Shown here piece by piece: positions 24,372-32,260 of a DNA stretch of 64,000 nt. A program made the translations under genes and the position numbers. The stretch's first letter is position 1. Every line of letters begins with the position of its first letter. Under the pieces are notes generated by a model. That model searched no databases. It saw only the letters and a program-made list of their open reading frames with translations, and had not been told where the DNA came from. Source of the DNA: Actinomycetes bacterium. Lineage in GTDB: Bacteria > Actinomycetota > Acidimicrobiia > Acidimicrobiales > Palsa-688. The stretch covers positions 5,641 to 69,640 of the forward strand of contig JAKAQB010000011.1 of assembly GCA_021811865.1 (NCBI GenBank). Direction: 5' to 3'.

Positions 24372-24572
24372 CTACGCGGCGCGGCGCAACTGGGCCACGG
24401 CCTGCCCCCGGCCGACCAGGTCGCGGGTGAGGGAGAAGCCGGCGGCGATCAGGTCGTGCACCTCCTCGGAGGTGCCGATCGTCCTCAGCGCCTCGACCAG
24501 CTCCCCCCAGCCCTCCTCCCCGGCGCGAGTACCCATGGCGTAGCCGACGACCACCCCGATGACGATCCCCAT
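24372..24572 (-). CDS. 66-residue operon protein with VGYAMGTRAG start
   Basis: Small protein lying between hypC and hypD. It opens with a short hydrophobic segment MGIVIGVVVGYAMGTRAGEE and continues as an amphipathic helical stretch (ELVEALRTIGTSEEVHDLIA). The protein at 33358-33612 has the same layout (VGYAIGARSGGQE, then LRRSVLALCATDEWADVV), so they are paralogues. Both sit next to a YceI-type gene. It may be membrane-anchored. No family name could be assigned with certainty and the function is unknown. Confidence 0.75.
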   Translation of the reverse strand: MGIVIGVVVGYAMGTRAGEEGWGELVEALRTIGTSEEVHDLIAAGFSLTRDLVGRGQAVAQLRRAA

Positions 24573-24573
24573 C

Positions 24574-24867
24574 TCAGCCTCCTGTCGTTGTCTCTCTTGC
24601 GATCCGTGATGCCCAGAACGCCTCCAGCTCGTCGCCGTAGGCCCGGCCCATGAGCTGGAGGGAGGCCAGGGCCAGCTCGGCCTCCTCCTCGTCGATCTTC
24701 GACAGGGCGAAGCCGACGTGGATCAGCACCCAGTCCCCTGGGCCGAGCGCTTCGTCCTCGAGCAGCCCGACGTTGACGACCCGGGTCACCCCGGAGACCT
24801 CCACGCGCGCCAGCTGGTCGTTGCCGGCGACCAGCTCGACCAGCTGACCGGGGATCCCGAGGCACAT
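24574..24867 (-). CDS. hypC: Hydrogenase maturation chaperone HypC
   Basis: 97-residue HypC. It starts with the essential MCLGIPGQLVEL, whose Cys2 coordinates the iron unit and contacts HypD and the large subunit. The fold continues with VSGVTRVVNVGLLEDEALGP and the typical GDWVLIHVGFALSKID. A C-terminal helix of about 20 residues extends slightly past the usual end. One base separates it from the 66-aa gene. Confidence 0.95.
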   Translation of the reverse strand: MCLGIPGQLVELVAGNDQLARVEVSGVTRVVNVGLLEDEALGPGDWVLIHVGFALSKIDEEEAELALASLQLMGRAYGDELEAFWASRIARETTTGG

Positions 24868-24876
24868 GACGACTCC

Positions 24877-25209
24877 TCAGCAGTAGGTGATGGACTCGAG
24901 GACGAGCTCGTCGCCGCCGACCAGCTCGACATCGCCCGACGAGCACGACGGGCAGGCCGGCGGGAGGTCGTCGGCCTCCCAGGTCGCCCCGCACGCCCCG
25001 CAGCGGGCGCGCACCGGGAGCAGGACCAGCTCGGCGGCGGCGCCAGCGGCGACGGTGCCCATGGCGGCCACGGTGAAGGACTGGGCGAACGCGTCGGGGT
25101 GGACGTGGTGCAGGCGCCCCACCCGGACCCGGACCGAGGCGACGGGCCGCCCGGCGGCGCGGCGTTGGACGGCGTCGACGACCGAGGTGCACAGGCCGAG
25201 CTCGTGCAC
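24877..25209 (-). CDS. hypA: Nickel-insertion protein HypA
   Basis: 110-residue HypA. It begins with MHELGLCTSVVDAV, where His2 and Glu3 bind nickel, and carries the zinc site CGACGATWEADDLPPACPSC. It delivers Ni to the large subunit, normally together with the GTPase HypB, which is not encoded anywhere in this window. Start at ATG 25209, directly after the YceI stop. Confidence 0.95.
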   Translation of the reverse strand: MHELGLCTSVVDAVQRRAAGRPVASVRVRVGRLHHVHPDAFAQSFTVAAMGTVAAGAAAELVLLPVRARCGACGATWEADDLPPACPSCSSGDVELVGGDELVLESITYC

Positions 25210-25725
25210 CTAGACCTCCGCCACGGCGACGATGTCCACGGCGACGTCGACCTCGGGCTCGACTCGGAGCACGAGGATCCGGGGCGGCTCCATCCCCCAC
25301 TCCCGGATGTCGAAGCGCGACCGGCCGGACAGCGACAGGGTGCGGTCGTCGACGGCCCGGATCGTCATGTCGTCGGTGTGCGGGCGCGCCACACCCCGGA
25401 ACGTGACCGTGCCGCTCACCCTGTAGAGGCCGTCGCCGCCGGCCGGCTCGATCACGTCGAGCTCCCCGGAGATCGCCGGGTACCGGCGGGCGTCGAGGCG
25501 CCGGTGCATCTCCCGGTCCTCGAGGCGGTTGCCGGACTGCAGGCGGCTGACCGAGAGCGACAGGGTCCCGGCCGCCTTCGTCGCCGGGTCGACAGCGCCG
25601 TCGGCGCCGAAGTTGAGCTCGACGTGGCCCTCCAGGCCGCTCGTCTCCGAGTGGAACGGGTGTACGTTCGAGCGGGCGTCGATGCTGACTGTCGAACGCT
25701 CCGGGACGATCCGGTACCGGGTCAA
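25210..25725 (-). CDS. YceI-like lipid-binding-fold protein in hydrogenase operon
   Basis: 171-residue YceI-family protein, a lipocalin-like barrel that binds polyisoprenoid or other amphiphilic ligands. YceI features: YRIVPERSTVSIDARSNVHP, LSVSRLQSGNRLEDREMHRR and ARRYPAISGELDVI, ending with FDIREWGMEPPRILVLRVEP. There is no signal peptide, so it is probably cytosolic, unlike E. coli YceI. The start is TTG 25725 with GGGAG upstream. Its closest relative in the window is the C-terminal domain of the PadR fusion (32342-33361). Possible ligands are quinones or isoprenoids (inference). Confidence 0.85.
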   Translation of the reverse strand: MTRYRIVPERSTVSIDARSNVHPFHSETSGLEGHVELNFGADGAVDPATKAAGTLSLSVSRLQSGNRLEDREMHRRLDARRYPAISGELDVIEPAGGDGLYRVSGTVTFRGVARPHTDDMTIRAVDDRTLSLSGRSRFDIREWGMEPPRILVLRVEPEVDVAVDIVAVAEV

Positions 25726-25729
25726 ACGG

Positions 25730-25834
25730 TTACATCTCCCGGATCTTCAGGTACCGCGCCAGGTCCGGTAGGGACCGCAGCGTCAGAGCCGTCAGCACGG
25801 CGAGCAGCAGGGCGAAGCCGAGGCGGACGATCAT
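25730..25834 (-). CDS. 34-residue mini-protein, DUF6893-like
   Basis: A 34-codon gene from ATG 25834 to TAA 25730. It has one hydrophobic segment (LGFALLLAVLTALTLR) and then SLPDLARYLKIREM. The ending PDxxRYLKIRxM is the pattern of the very small actinobacterial DUF6893 proteins, which are single-pass membrane peptides. Its ATG overlaps the stop of the protease gene (ATGA) and the YceI start follows 4 bases after, so it is embedded in the operon. GGAGG lies about 6 bases before its start. Role unknown. Confidence 0.7.
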   Translation of the reverse strand: MIVRLGFALLLAVLTALTLRSLPDLARYLKIREM

Positions 25835-26310
25835 GGAAGTGCCTCCTTGTGGAGTTGCAGGATCTCGGCGGCGAGCTCGACGGCGAGGGCGGCGGCCGGC
25901 TCGACGGCAGCGGCAACGACCGGCGACAGGCCGATGCCGGGCTCGAGGGACGCCGGCTGGCAGCCGACGACGAGCACCCGCTCGAGGCAGTCGCCGAGTC
26001 GGGCCAGCGTGGTGAGGACCAGCTCGGGGGTCATGCGGTGGGCGTCGACGGGCGGGGCGTCGGCGCCGGGGGGCTCAGGTTCGATCACGCACACCGTCCC
26101 GGGCGGCTCGCCCATGGGCACCGCGTCGACGAGGACGAGCCCGTCGCAGCCGTCGAGCAGGTCGTAGGCGAGGTGCACGCCCCGGATGCCGTAGTCCCCG
26201 GCCCGCACGCCGGCCGGCAGGGTTCGGCCGGCGAGGGCTGCGGCCACGGCGACGCCGAAGCCGTCATCGCCGGCGAAGACGTTGCCGATGCCGGCGACGA
26301 GCACGCTCAC
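25831..26310 (-). CDS. Hydrogenase maturation protease (HyaD/HupD family)
   Basis: 159-residue endopeptidase that trims the C-terminus of the hydrogenase large subunit after nickel insertion. It starts with the family signature VLVAGIGNVFAGDDGFGVAV; the aspartate in DDGFG and that of LVLVDAVPMG are the Ni-sensing residues, and the histidine in DAHRMTPE matches the third ligand. GTG 26310 overlaps the stop of the preceding gene. HhyL here does have a 25-residue tail to remove. Confidence 0.9.
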   Translation of the reverse strand: MSVLVAGIGNVFAGDDGFGVAVAAALAGRTLPAGVRAGDYGIRGVHLAYDLLDGCDGLVLVDAVPMGEPPGTVCVIEPEPPGADAPPVDAHRMTPELVLTTLARLGDCLERVLVVGCQPASLEPGIGLSPVVAAAVEPAAALAVELAAEILQLHKEALP

Positions 26311-27494
26311 TGCCGCGGCTCCAGCTCGTCGGGCCGGAAGTAGAGGTAGCGGCCCTGCCAGGCCAGCTCGGCGGTGGCGGGATCGGCATCGAGGCTGACG
26401 GCGACGTGGTCGGCACCGTCGACGTCGCGGAACACGCCGGCGACGGTGGCGTCCATGCCGGCGAGGAACAGGTCCTGGGCGTCGGCGCCGCGCGCCGGGC
26501 GCAGCCGGACGGGGGACCCGGCGCGCACCTCGACGCCGGCGACGACCACCGAGTCGGCCGACGGGTCGGCGGCAGCGTCGGCGTCGGGGTCCCACCAGGC
26601 GGGCGGGGAGGTCGGGGCGGGGCTGCGCAGCGCGCCGTGGAGGCGCTGCCAGGCCTCGGGCGTGAGGCTGTCGCAGCGGTCGACGATGGCGGCGGCGCGG
26701 GCGTCGGTGGCGCGGGCCTCGGCCTTCTCCTCGTCGGTGAGGGTGAGCACCCGCAGGGCGAGGAGCTCGTCGATCTCGGTGGAGTCGAAGAGGTCACCTG
26801 GGCTCTCGGGGGCAACCTGGGGATGGTCGCCAAGGATGATCGGCGCGGCGAGCACCACGTCGTCGGCCTCCCCCACCAGGGCGGGCCAGCAACCGTCACT
26901 CCGGCAGTCGTCGGTGTCGAGGACGGAGAGAAAGGCGCCGCCCTCGACCGCCAGCATCACATGGGCGCCGACGAGCGAGACGGCCAGGACCTCGTCGCGT
27001 CGCGCCGCTCCCGCCGGACATCCCGTCACGTTGGCCAGTGTCACCCTCACCCGGCCGCCCGGCTCCACCCTGGCCTCGAGGCGGCCCCGCACCGCCTCCC
27101 GGGTGCGGACGACGTCGCCGGCATTGTCGGTGTGCGCCGGCAGGGCGAAGCGGCGTTGACGACGGGAGCCGCGTGCGGGGTCGAGGCCCTCCACGACCAG
27201 GTCGACTGCCTGGGCGACGGCCTCGTCCCAATCGGCGGGGACTTTCGACGAGGAATGGCGGTGCTGCAGGTGCAGGAACCGGGCCCGCACCACCAGCCGG
27301 GACCCGCCCGTGATCCTGCACTCGGCCCGGATGGCCGACCGCTCGTTGTCGTCCGGGAACCCCGGCGGCACGAGGACGCCCCACTGCCAGCGTGCCTGGT
27401 TCTTGAGCGACGAGGCCCGGTAGGGGTAGAGCAGGTAGCCCTCGTAGAGCACGGCGTCGGCGATCGCCTCGGCGACCGCAAAGGGATCCGTCAC
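26307..27494 (-). CDS. Conserved hydrogenase-operon protein of unknown function
   Basis: 395-residue soluble protein. It opens with AIADAVLYEGYLLYPYRASS and then NQARWQWGVLVPPGF, a start characteristic of an uncharacterised protein in actinobacterial group 1h hydrogenase clusters. The centre is rich in beta-type sequence, and RVLTLTDEEKAEARATDARA begins a helical segment followed by PEAWQRLHGALR. The C-terminus ends RGADAQDLFLAGMDATVAGV and then a short sheet domain. GTG 27494 overlaps the DUF6084 stop (GTGA). No enzymatic motif is visible. Confidence 0.7.
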   Translation of the reverse strand: MTDPFAVAEAIADAVLYEGYLLYPYRASSLKNQARWQWGVLVPPGFPDDNERSAIRAECRITGGSRLVVRARFLHLQHRHSSSKVPADWDEAVAQAVDLVVEGLDPARGSRRQRRFALPAHTDNAGDVVRTREAVRGRLEARVEPGGRVRVTLANVTGCPAGAARRDEVLAVSLVGAHVMLAVEGGAFLSVLDTDDCRSDGCWPALVGEADDVVLAAPIILGDHPQVAPESPGDLFDSTEIDELLALRVLTLTDEEKAEARATDARAAAIVDRCDSLTPEAWQRLHGALRSPAPTSPPAWWDPDADAAADPSADSVVVAGVEVRAGSPVRLRPARGADAQDLFLAGMDATVAGVFRDVDGADHVAVSLDADPATAELAWQGRYLYFRPDELEPRQ

Positions 27495-28114
27495 GGCTCG
27501 GCCCCCTCGAGGAGGCGCTCGAGGGCCTGGTCCCACGTCGGCAGCGCCTGGCCGACCCGGTAGCGCTGCAGCCGGTCGAGGGTGTCTCGCCGCAGCCGGA
27601 CCCAACCGCTGTTGGGGAAGTAGCGGTCCATCACCGCCCGCCACAGCGCGACGGGCAGGCGGTAGGCGGCCTCGACGTCCCAGGCCACGGGCTCGACGGA
27701 GAGGCCGCGGCTGAACACGGTCCCCGAGAAGAGGAGCCGCAACGGGATCTCACCGTCCTCCAGCGCGTGGAGGTACTTGGCGGCGGCGACCTCGAAGTCG
27801 TAGGTGAGCTCGAGCGGCAGGTCCAGCTCGCCGCTGCCCGTGAAGCCCGGCGCCGCCGTCGCGACGTGCGTCCAGACGAAGGGGCGCAGGGTGTCGCCCC
27901 ACCGGGGCGTCTCGCCGAAGAGCTCGAGCAGGCGCTCCTCCTCCTCGCCGCCGTAGCACCGGCGCTGCGGCTCGATCATCACCTGGGCGCGCAGCACGAG
28001 GGCGTGCACGGTGACGGCGGGTGGGACCGTCGCCCGGGCCCGAAGGACGATCGTCGGCGCGGCGGCATGGAGCTCGGGGCGGGCGCCGAGGATCTCGACG
28101 GCGAGGTCGGTCAT
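27491..28114 (-). CDS. DUF6084-like hydrogenase-operon protein
   Basis: 207-residue soluble protein. Conserved-looking segments are HALVLRAQVMIEPQRRCYGG, PLELTYDFEVAAAKYLHALE and DGEIPLRLLFSGTVFSR, ending with a helix-rich part WRAVMDRYFPNSGWVRLRRD. It matches my memory of the DUF6084 family, found next to DUF5947 in actinobacterial hydrogenase clusters. ATG 28114 overlaps the DUF5947 stop. Function unknown; an assembly or electron-partner chaperone is plausible. Confidence 0.7.
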   Translation of the reverse strand: MTDLAVEILGARPELHAAAPTIVLRARATVPPAVTVHALVLRAQVMIEPQRRCYGGEEEERLLELFGETPRWGDTLRPFVWTHVATAAPGFTGSGELDLPLELTYDFEVAAAKYLHALEDGEIPLRLLFSGTVFSRGLSVEPVAWDVEAAYRLPVALWRAVMDRYFPNSGWVRLRRDTLDRLQRYRVGQALPTWDQALERLLEGAEP

Positions 28115-28743
28115 CCTGCCCGCTCCCGGACCCGGGAGAAGAAGCTGTCGAGGGCGGCGTGGGCCTCGGCGCCACCGTCGAAGCCCCGCCAGCAACGGCG
28201 CAGCTCGCCAACCAGCTCGTAGCACGCGTCGATCGGCACGATGAAGCACTCAGCGCCGGCGTCGCCGCCGACGCGGACGATCACCGCCTCCACGTCGGGA
28301 CGCAACGTGGCGACGGCCGGGTCGGCGCCGGACACCTCCTCCCACGTGTCGAGGGCGAGCTCCGACTCGGTCGCCCCGGCGGGTCCCGGGTAGAAGGCGG
28401 CGACGCGCCCGAGGCCCGAGTTGAGGAAGAAGAAGGCGACGCCGACGGGGACCTGCAGCGCATCGAGCACCCCGGCCTGCTCGACCACCGGCAGGCGCTG
28501 GTAGCGGTCCGGGACGGCGCGGAAGCGAGCGCCGCCGGCGCCGCCGGCGTCGAAGAGCAGCCGGCAGCCGGCACACGAGCACAGCAGCGAACGGACCTGG
28601 AGGTCCACGAGGTGGCCGTGGGCGGCACCGATCGGCTCGCCGCAGAGGTCGCAGCGTTCGCCGTCGGTACCCTCCGGGGGGCGGGCAGGCACCGCGCGGG
28701 CGGCCCGTATCTGGCGCAGCACGGCGAGGGGCGCGTCGGTCAC
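28111..28743 (-). CDS. DUF5947-like zinc-binding hydrogenase-operon protein
   Basis: 210-residue protein with an N-terminal metal site: ERCDLCGEPIGAAHGHLVDL followed by SLLCSCAGCRLLFD. The remainder reads YQRLPVVEQAGVLDALQVPV, GVAFFFLNSGLGRVAAFYPG and CYELVGELRRCWRGFDGGAE. This matches the DUF5947 family of hydrogenase-associated proteins. GTG 28743 overlaps the NifU-like stop by 4 bases. The cysteine-rich N-terminus suggests Zn or Fe-S binding; the role is unknown. Confidence 0.75.
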   Translation of the reverse strand: MTDAPLAVLRQIRAARAVPARPPEGTDGERCDLCGEPIGAAHGHLVDLQVRSLLCSCAGCRLLFDAGGAGGARFRAVPDRYQRLPVVEQAGVLDALQVPVGVAFFFLNSGLGRVAAFYPGPAGATESELALDTWEEVSGADPAVATLRPDVEAVIVRVGGDAGAECFIVPIDACYELVGELRRCWRGFDGGAEAHAALDSFFSRVRERAG

Positions 28744-29309
28744 GACGGCACCAAGGGCACCAAGGGCACCAAGGGCACTGACGGCACCAAGGGTGCCGCT
28801 GCGGCCGGGCAGGCGGGCTTGTCCCCCAGCGCGACCGGCACGGACCGGCCGGGCTGGTCCACGTCGATGCGGGTCACCTCCGGTGCTGCGTCGAGTACCG
28901 CCTGCTCCACCGCCAGCTGCAGTGTGACCGCCGAGCTCGGGCAGCCGTCGCAGCTGCCGAGCAGCCGGAGGGCGACGGCGCCGGCCGCCGGGTCGAGGGC
29001 GACCAGCTCCACGCCGCCGCCGTGACCGGCCAGCATCGGGCGGACCCGACCGAGCGCCTCCTCGACGCGCTCGGACAGGCTGACCGGGTGCAGGTCGTGC
29101 ACGAGCAGCACGCTGGCAACGAGGTCGTCGCCGGCCAGCTCCCGGGCCAGGTCGGGACCGACGAGCTCGACGACGCGCCCCAAGGCGGCACCGTAGAGGT
29201 CGGTCACGAGGCCGAGCAGCTCCTCCGCCCGGCGGCGGGCAGGAGGGTCCAGCCCACCGAGGAGGGCCTCGATCCGCTCGCCCGTGGAACGGAGGTCCAC
29301 TCCGCCCAC
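28740..29309 (-). CDS. NifU-like C-terminal domain protein
   Basis: 189-residue protein. Residues about 75-155 form a NifU C-terminal (Nfu) domain with VRPMLAGHGGGVELVALDPA and the cluster motif LLGSCDGCPSSAVTLQ (CxxC). A helical N-terminal extension has GLDPPARRRAEELLGLVTDL. The C-terminus is a Pro/Leu/Val repeat coded by tandem GGCACCAAG units (28747-28773). It lies directly after hhyL, so a dedicated Fe-S supplier or electron-transfer partner of the hydrogenase is likely. ATG 29309 abuts the hhyL stop. Confidence 0.85.
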   Translation of the reverse strand: MGGVDLRSTGERIEALLGGLDPPARRRAEELLGLVTDLYGAALGRVVELVGPDLARELAGDDLVASVLLVHDLHPVSLSERVEEALGRVRPMLAGHGGGVELVALDPAAGAVALRLLGSCDGCPSSAVTLQLAVEQAVLDAAPEVTRIDVDQPGRSVPVALGDKPACPAAAAPLVPSVPLVPLVPLVPS

Positions 29310-31109
29310 TCAGACGGCGAGGGTCGGGTCGGCCACGCCGGTCGGGGAGTGCAGCTTCTTCAGCACCTTGCCCTTGCCGAGGTACATGTGCACCCCGCAC
29401 GGCAGGCACGGGTCGAAGCTTCGCACCGCCCGCATGATGTCGATCCCCTTGAAGTGGTCGCGGTCGTTCTCCTCGAAGATCGGCGTGTTCTGCACGGCGT
29501 CCTCGTAGGGGCCGGGCGTGCCGTAGCTGTCGCGGGGGTTGGCGTTCCACGGCGTCGGCGGGTACGGGTGGTAGTTGGCGATCTTCCCGCCCCGGATCAC
29601 GAGGTGGTGCGACAGCACGCCCCTCACCGCCTCGGTGAACCCGGCGCCGATGGCCTCGTCGGGCACCTCGAACGGCTCCCACGTCTTGGTCCGCCCGGCC
29701 CGGACCTCGGCCAGCGCCTTCTCGACGAAGTCGAGGGCCGCGGCGGCCGCGTAGGCCTGGAAGTAGGTGCGGGCCCGGTCCCGTTCGATGGCGTTGGACC
29801 ACTTTGGGATCCGCCACTCGAAGGTGACCTCCGGCCGCAGGGCGGTCTTGGGCAGGTGGATCTCCACGCTCGTCCCGGTGGCGTCGAGGTGGTCGGTGTG
29901 CACGAGGCCCGACAGCGCCGTCGACCACAGCCGGGCGATGGGGCCGCCGCCGGTGTCGAGGGCGAGGTAGTCGCTGCCGTCGTACCAGCGGGGTGACATC
30001 ACCCAGCTGTACTTCTCGTCGAAGTCGCGCTTTTGGGGCTCGGGGTTGGTGTGCTGGTTCCACGGATGCCGGCGGTCGACGGGGTTGCCGAGCGGGTCGC
30101 GCTCCACGAACATCTCCTGGTCCTCCCAGTCCCCGTAGAACGAGTGGCCGAGGAGGATCCGGATCCCAAGGTTGATCTGCACCAGGTCGTTGGTGACGAG
30201 CTTGCCGTCGACCACGACGCCGGGCGTGACGCCCATCGCCCGGCCCCAGCGGGTCATGTCCTTGTAGTCGAAGTTGCACACCTCCGGGTCCTGGAAGGCG
30301 CCCCAGCAGCCGAGCAGCACCCGGCGGCGCCCCACCTCCTCGTAGCCGGGCAGGGCCTCGTAGAAGAAGTCGAACAGGTCGTCGTGCAGGGGGACGACGC
30401 GCTTCATGAACTCCACGTAGCGCATGAGGCGCGTGTAGTAGTCGGTGAACAGCTGGATCGTCGCCGTCGTCCCCACGCCGCCCGGGTAGAGGGTCGAGGG
30501 GTGGACGTGGCGGCCCTCCATCAGGCAGAACATCTCCCGGGTCCAGCGGCTCACCTGCAGGGCCTCGCGATAGAACTCGCCGGAGAACGGGTTGAGCGCC
30601 CGCATGATGTCGCCGATCGTCCTGTAGCCGTGGGCGGCGGCCTGTGGCGCCTCGGTGTGGTTGGCCCGCTCCAGCACCCCCGGGTTGGTCTCGGCGACCA
30701 TCTTCTCGCAGAAGTCGACGCCCACCAGGTTCTCCTGGAAGATGTTGTGGTCGAACATGTACTCGGCGGCCTCGCCCAGGTTGACTATCTGCTCGCCGAG
30801 GGCAGGCGGGTGCACGCCGTAGGCCATGTTCTGGGCGTAGCAGGAGCACGTGGCGTGGTTGTCGCCGCAGATCCCGCAGATGCGGCTGGTGATGAAGTGG
30901 GCGTCGCGGGGGTCCTTGCCCTTCATGAAGATGCTGTAGCCCCGGAAGATCGACGACGTGCTGTGGCACTCGGCGACCCGGCCGGTCCCGAAGTCGATCT
31001 TGGTGTAGATGCCGAGGCTCCCCACGATCCGGGTGATCGGGTCCCAGGCCATCTCGACCAGGTTTCCGTTGCCTGCTCCGGCGCCGGGGCGCTCGTCGGT
31101 GGTCGTCAT
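29310..31109 (-). CDS. hhyL: Group 1h [NiFe]-hydrogenase large subunit
   Basis: 599-residue catalytic subunit carrying the NiFe active site, for oxidation of low-level H2. The proximal motif RICGICGDNHATC (residues 76-88; Cys78 and Cys81) and distal motif DPCLPCGVH (566-574; Cys568 and Cys571) are the forms typical of the actinobacterial high-affinity group, formerly group 5. A 25-residue tail follows the distal motif and would be removed by the protease at 25831. It starts 5 bases after the hhyS stop; ATG 31109 has GGAGG upstream. All four Ni-binding cysteines are present. Confidence 0.96.
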   Translation of the reverse strand: MTTTDERPGAGAGNGNLVEMAWDPITRIVGSLGIYTKIDFGTGRVAECHSTSSIFRGYSIFMKGKDPRDAHFITSRICGICGDNHATCSCYAQNMAYGVHPPALGEQIVNLGEAAEYMFDHNIFQENLVGVDFCEKMVAETNPGVLERANHTEAPQAAAHGYRTIGDIMRALNPFSGEFYREALQVSRWTREMFCLMEGRHVHPSTLYPGGVGTTATIQLFTDYYTRLMRYVEFMKRVVPLHDDLFDFFYEALPGYEEVGRRRVLLGCWGAFQDPEVCNFDYKDMTRWGRAMGVTPGVVVDGKLVTNDLVQINLGIRILLGHSFYGDWEDQEMFVERDPLGNPVDRRHPWNQHTNPEPQKRDFDEKYSWVMSPRWYDGSDYLALDTGGGPIARLWSTALSGLVHTDHLDATGTSVEIHLPKTALRPEVTFEWRIPKWSNAIERDRARTYFQAYAAAAALDFVEKALAEVRAGRTKTWEPFEVPDEAIGAGFTEAVRGVLSHHLVIRGGKIANYHPYPPTPWNANPRDSYGTPGPYEDAVQNTPIFEENDRDHFKGIDIMRAVRSFDPCLPCGVHMYLGKGKVLKKLHSPTGVADPTLAV

Positions 31110-31114
31110 GTCGC

Positions 31115-32170
31115 CTACCTCCACGTTGCCTGGTGGCCGCTGCGCAGCTCGTTGCCTGGCACGCGCCACTTGGGCTCTTCGTCGACGGTCTTGCTGGTGA
31201 TGCGGCGCAGGCCCCGAATGACACTGCCGTACGCACCGCTGGCGAGGGTCGAGACGCGCGCCCCGGGCGGCTCGTCCATAAAGGGCATGAACTTGTCGGG
31301 GAACCCCGGCATCGTGCAGCCGATGCAGATGCCTCCCACGTTGGGGCACCCCCCGACCCCGTTGACCCAGCCCCGCTTGGGGACGTTGCACTTCACCACC
31401 GGGCCCCAGCAGCCCAGCTTCACGATGCACTTGGGGGAGCCGTACTCCCTGGCGAAGTCGCCCTGCTCGTAGTAGCCGGCCCGGTCACAGCCCTCGTGGA
31501 CCGTCGAGCCGAAGAGCCAGAGGGGCCGCAGAGAGTCGTCCAGGGGGATCATCGGTGCCTGCCCGGTCGCCTGGTAGAGCAGGTACAGGATCGTCTCCGA
31601 CAGGTTGTCCGGGTGCGTCGGGCAGCCGGGAACGCAGACGATCGGGATGCCCGCCTTGGACTTCCAGCCCCAGCCGAGGTAGTCGGGCACGCCCATGGCG
31701 CCCGTCGGGTTGCCGGACATGGCGTGGATCCCGCCGTAGCAGGCGCAGGTGCCGGCGGCCAGGACGACCAGCGCCTTGGGGGCGAGGCGGTCGAGCCACT
31801 CGCTGGTGGTCATCGGCTGGTCGGTCTCGGGGTTGTTCCCGAAGCCGCACCAGTAGCCCTCCTTCTTGATCGCCTCGTTGGGGATGGACCCCTCGACGAC
31901 GAGCACGAACGGGTCGAGCTCCCCGCGGTCCGCTTTGAAGAACCAGGAGAGGAAGTCGTCGGCGCCGCCGCTCGGGCCGCACTCGAAGTCGATGAGCGGC
32001 CAGTGCACGGCGATCTTCGGCAGCCCCGGCAGGGCGCCGAGGGCAATCTCCTCGATCGTCGGCTGCGTCGCGGTCGTGAGCGCGACCGAGTCGCCGTCGC
32101 AGCTCAGGCCGGCGTTGATCCAGAGGACGTGCACCACCGTCTCCTCCGGCGGCGCCTCGGTTGCCGTCAC
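31115..32170 (-). CDS. hhyS: Group 1h [NiFe]-hydrogenase small subunit
   Basis: 351-residue Fe-S subunit. The first ligand motif is SCDGDSVAL: Cys24 is kept but the second position, Cys in standard CxxC motifs, is Asp27. This is the 3Cys-1Asp proximal cluster known from the Ralstonia actinobacterial-type enzyme. Other ligand motifs are GTCACYGG, PGCPTHPDNL and the medial/distal set within GCWGPVVKCNVPKRG, GGCPNVGGICIGCTMPG. There is no twin-arginine signal, so it is cytosolic or on the inner membrane face. GTG 32170 follows GGAGGGGGAGG. First gene of a 17-gene operon. Confidence 0.96.
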   Translation of the reverse strand: MTATEAPPEETVVHVLWINAGLSCDGDSVALTTATQPTIEEIALGALPGLPKIAVHWPLIDFECGPSGGADDFLSWFFKADRGELDPFVLVVEGSIPNEAIKKEGYWCGFGNNPETDQPMTTSEWLDRLAPKALVVLAAGTCACYGGIHAMSGNPTGAMGVPDYLGWGWKSKAGIPIVCVPGCPTHPDNLSETILYLLYQATGQAPMIPLDDSLRPLWLFGSTVHEGCDRAGYYEQGDFAREYGSPKCIVKLGCWGPVVKCNVPKRGWVNGVGGCPNVGGICIGCTMPGFPDKFMPFMDEPPGARVSTLASGAYGSVIRGLRRITSKTVDEEPKWRVPGNELRSGHQATWR

Positions 32171-32228
32171 GGGCCCTCCCCCTCCCTGCTCGGTGTGGAC
32201 CGCCCTCCCCGGACGGCTCCCTCCAGCA

Positions 32229-32257
32229 TTCGTACGCCCCCGGACGGTAGAGCTCAA
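32229..32257 (-). promoter_or_regulatory. Candidate promoter of hhy-hyp operon
   Basis: On the minus strand TTGAGC (32257-32252) and TACGAA (32234-32229) are separated by exactly 17 bases, a sigma70-like spacing, about 60 bases before the hhyS start. The -35 lies 4 bases from the inverted repeat at 32261-32282, so a bound regulator could affect both directions. Confidence 0.4.
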
Positions 32258-32260
32258 TGA

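Noticed and set aside
20920..26343. Long plus-strand frames opposite hypF, hypD and the hypA-protease region
   Set aside because: All mirror intact minus-strand hyp genes and lack recognisable motifs or ribosome sites.
28111..31236. 1041-codon open frame on the minus strand across hhyL
   Set aside because: Only its last 210 codons (DUF5947) look like protein; the rest is an Arg/Pro/Gly-rich shadow of hhyL in another frame.
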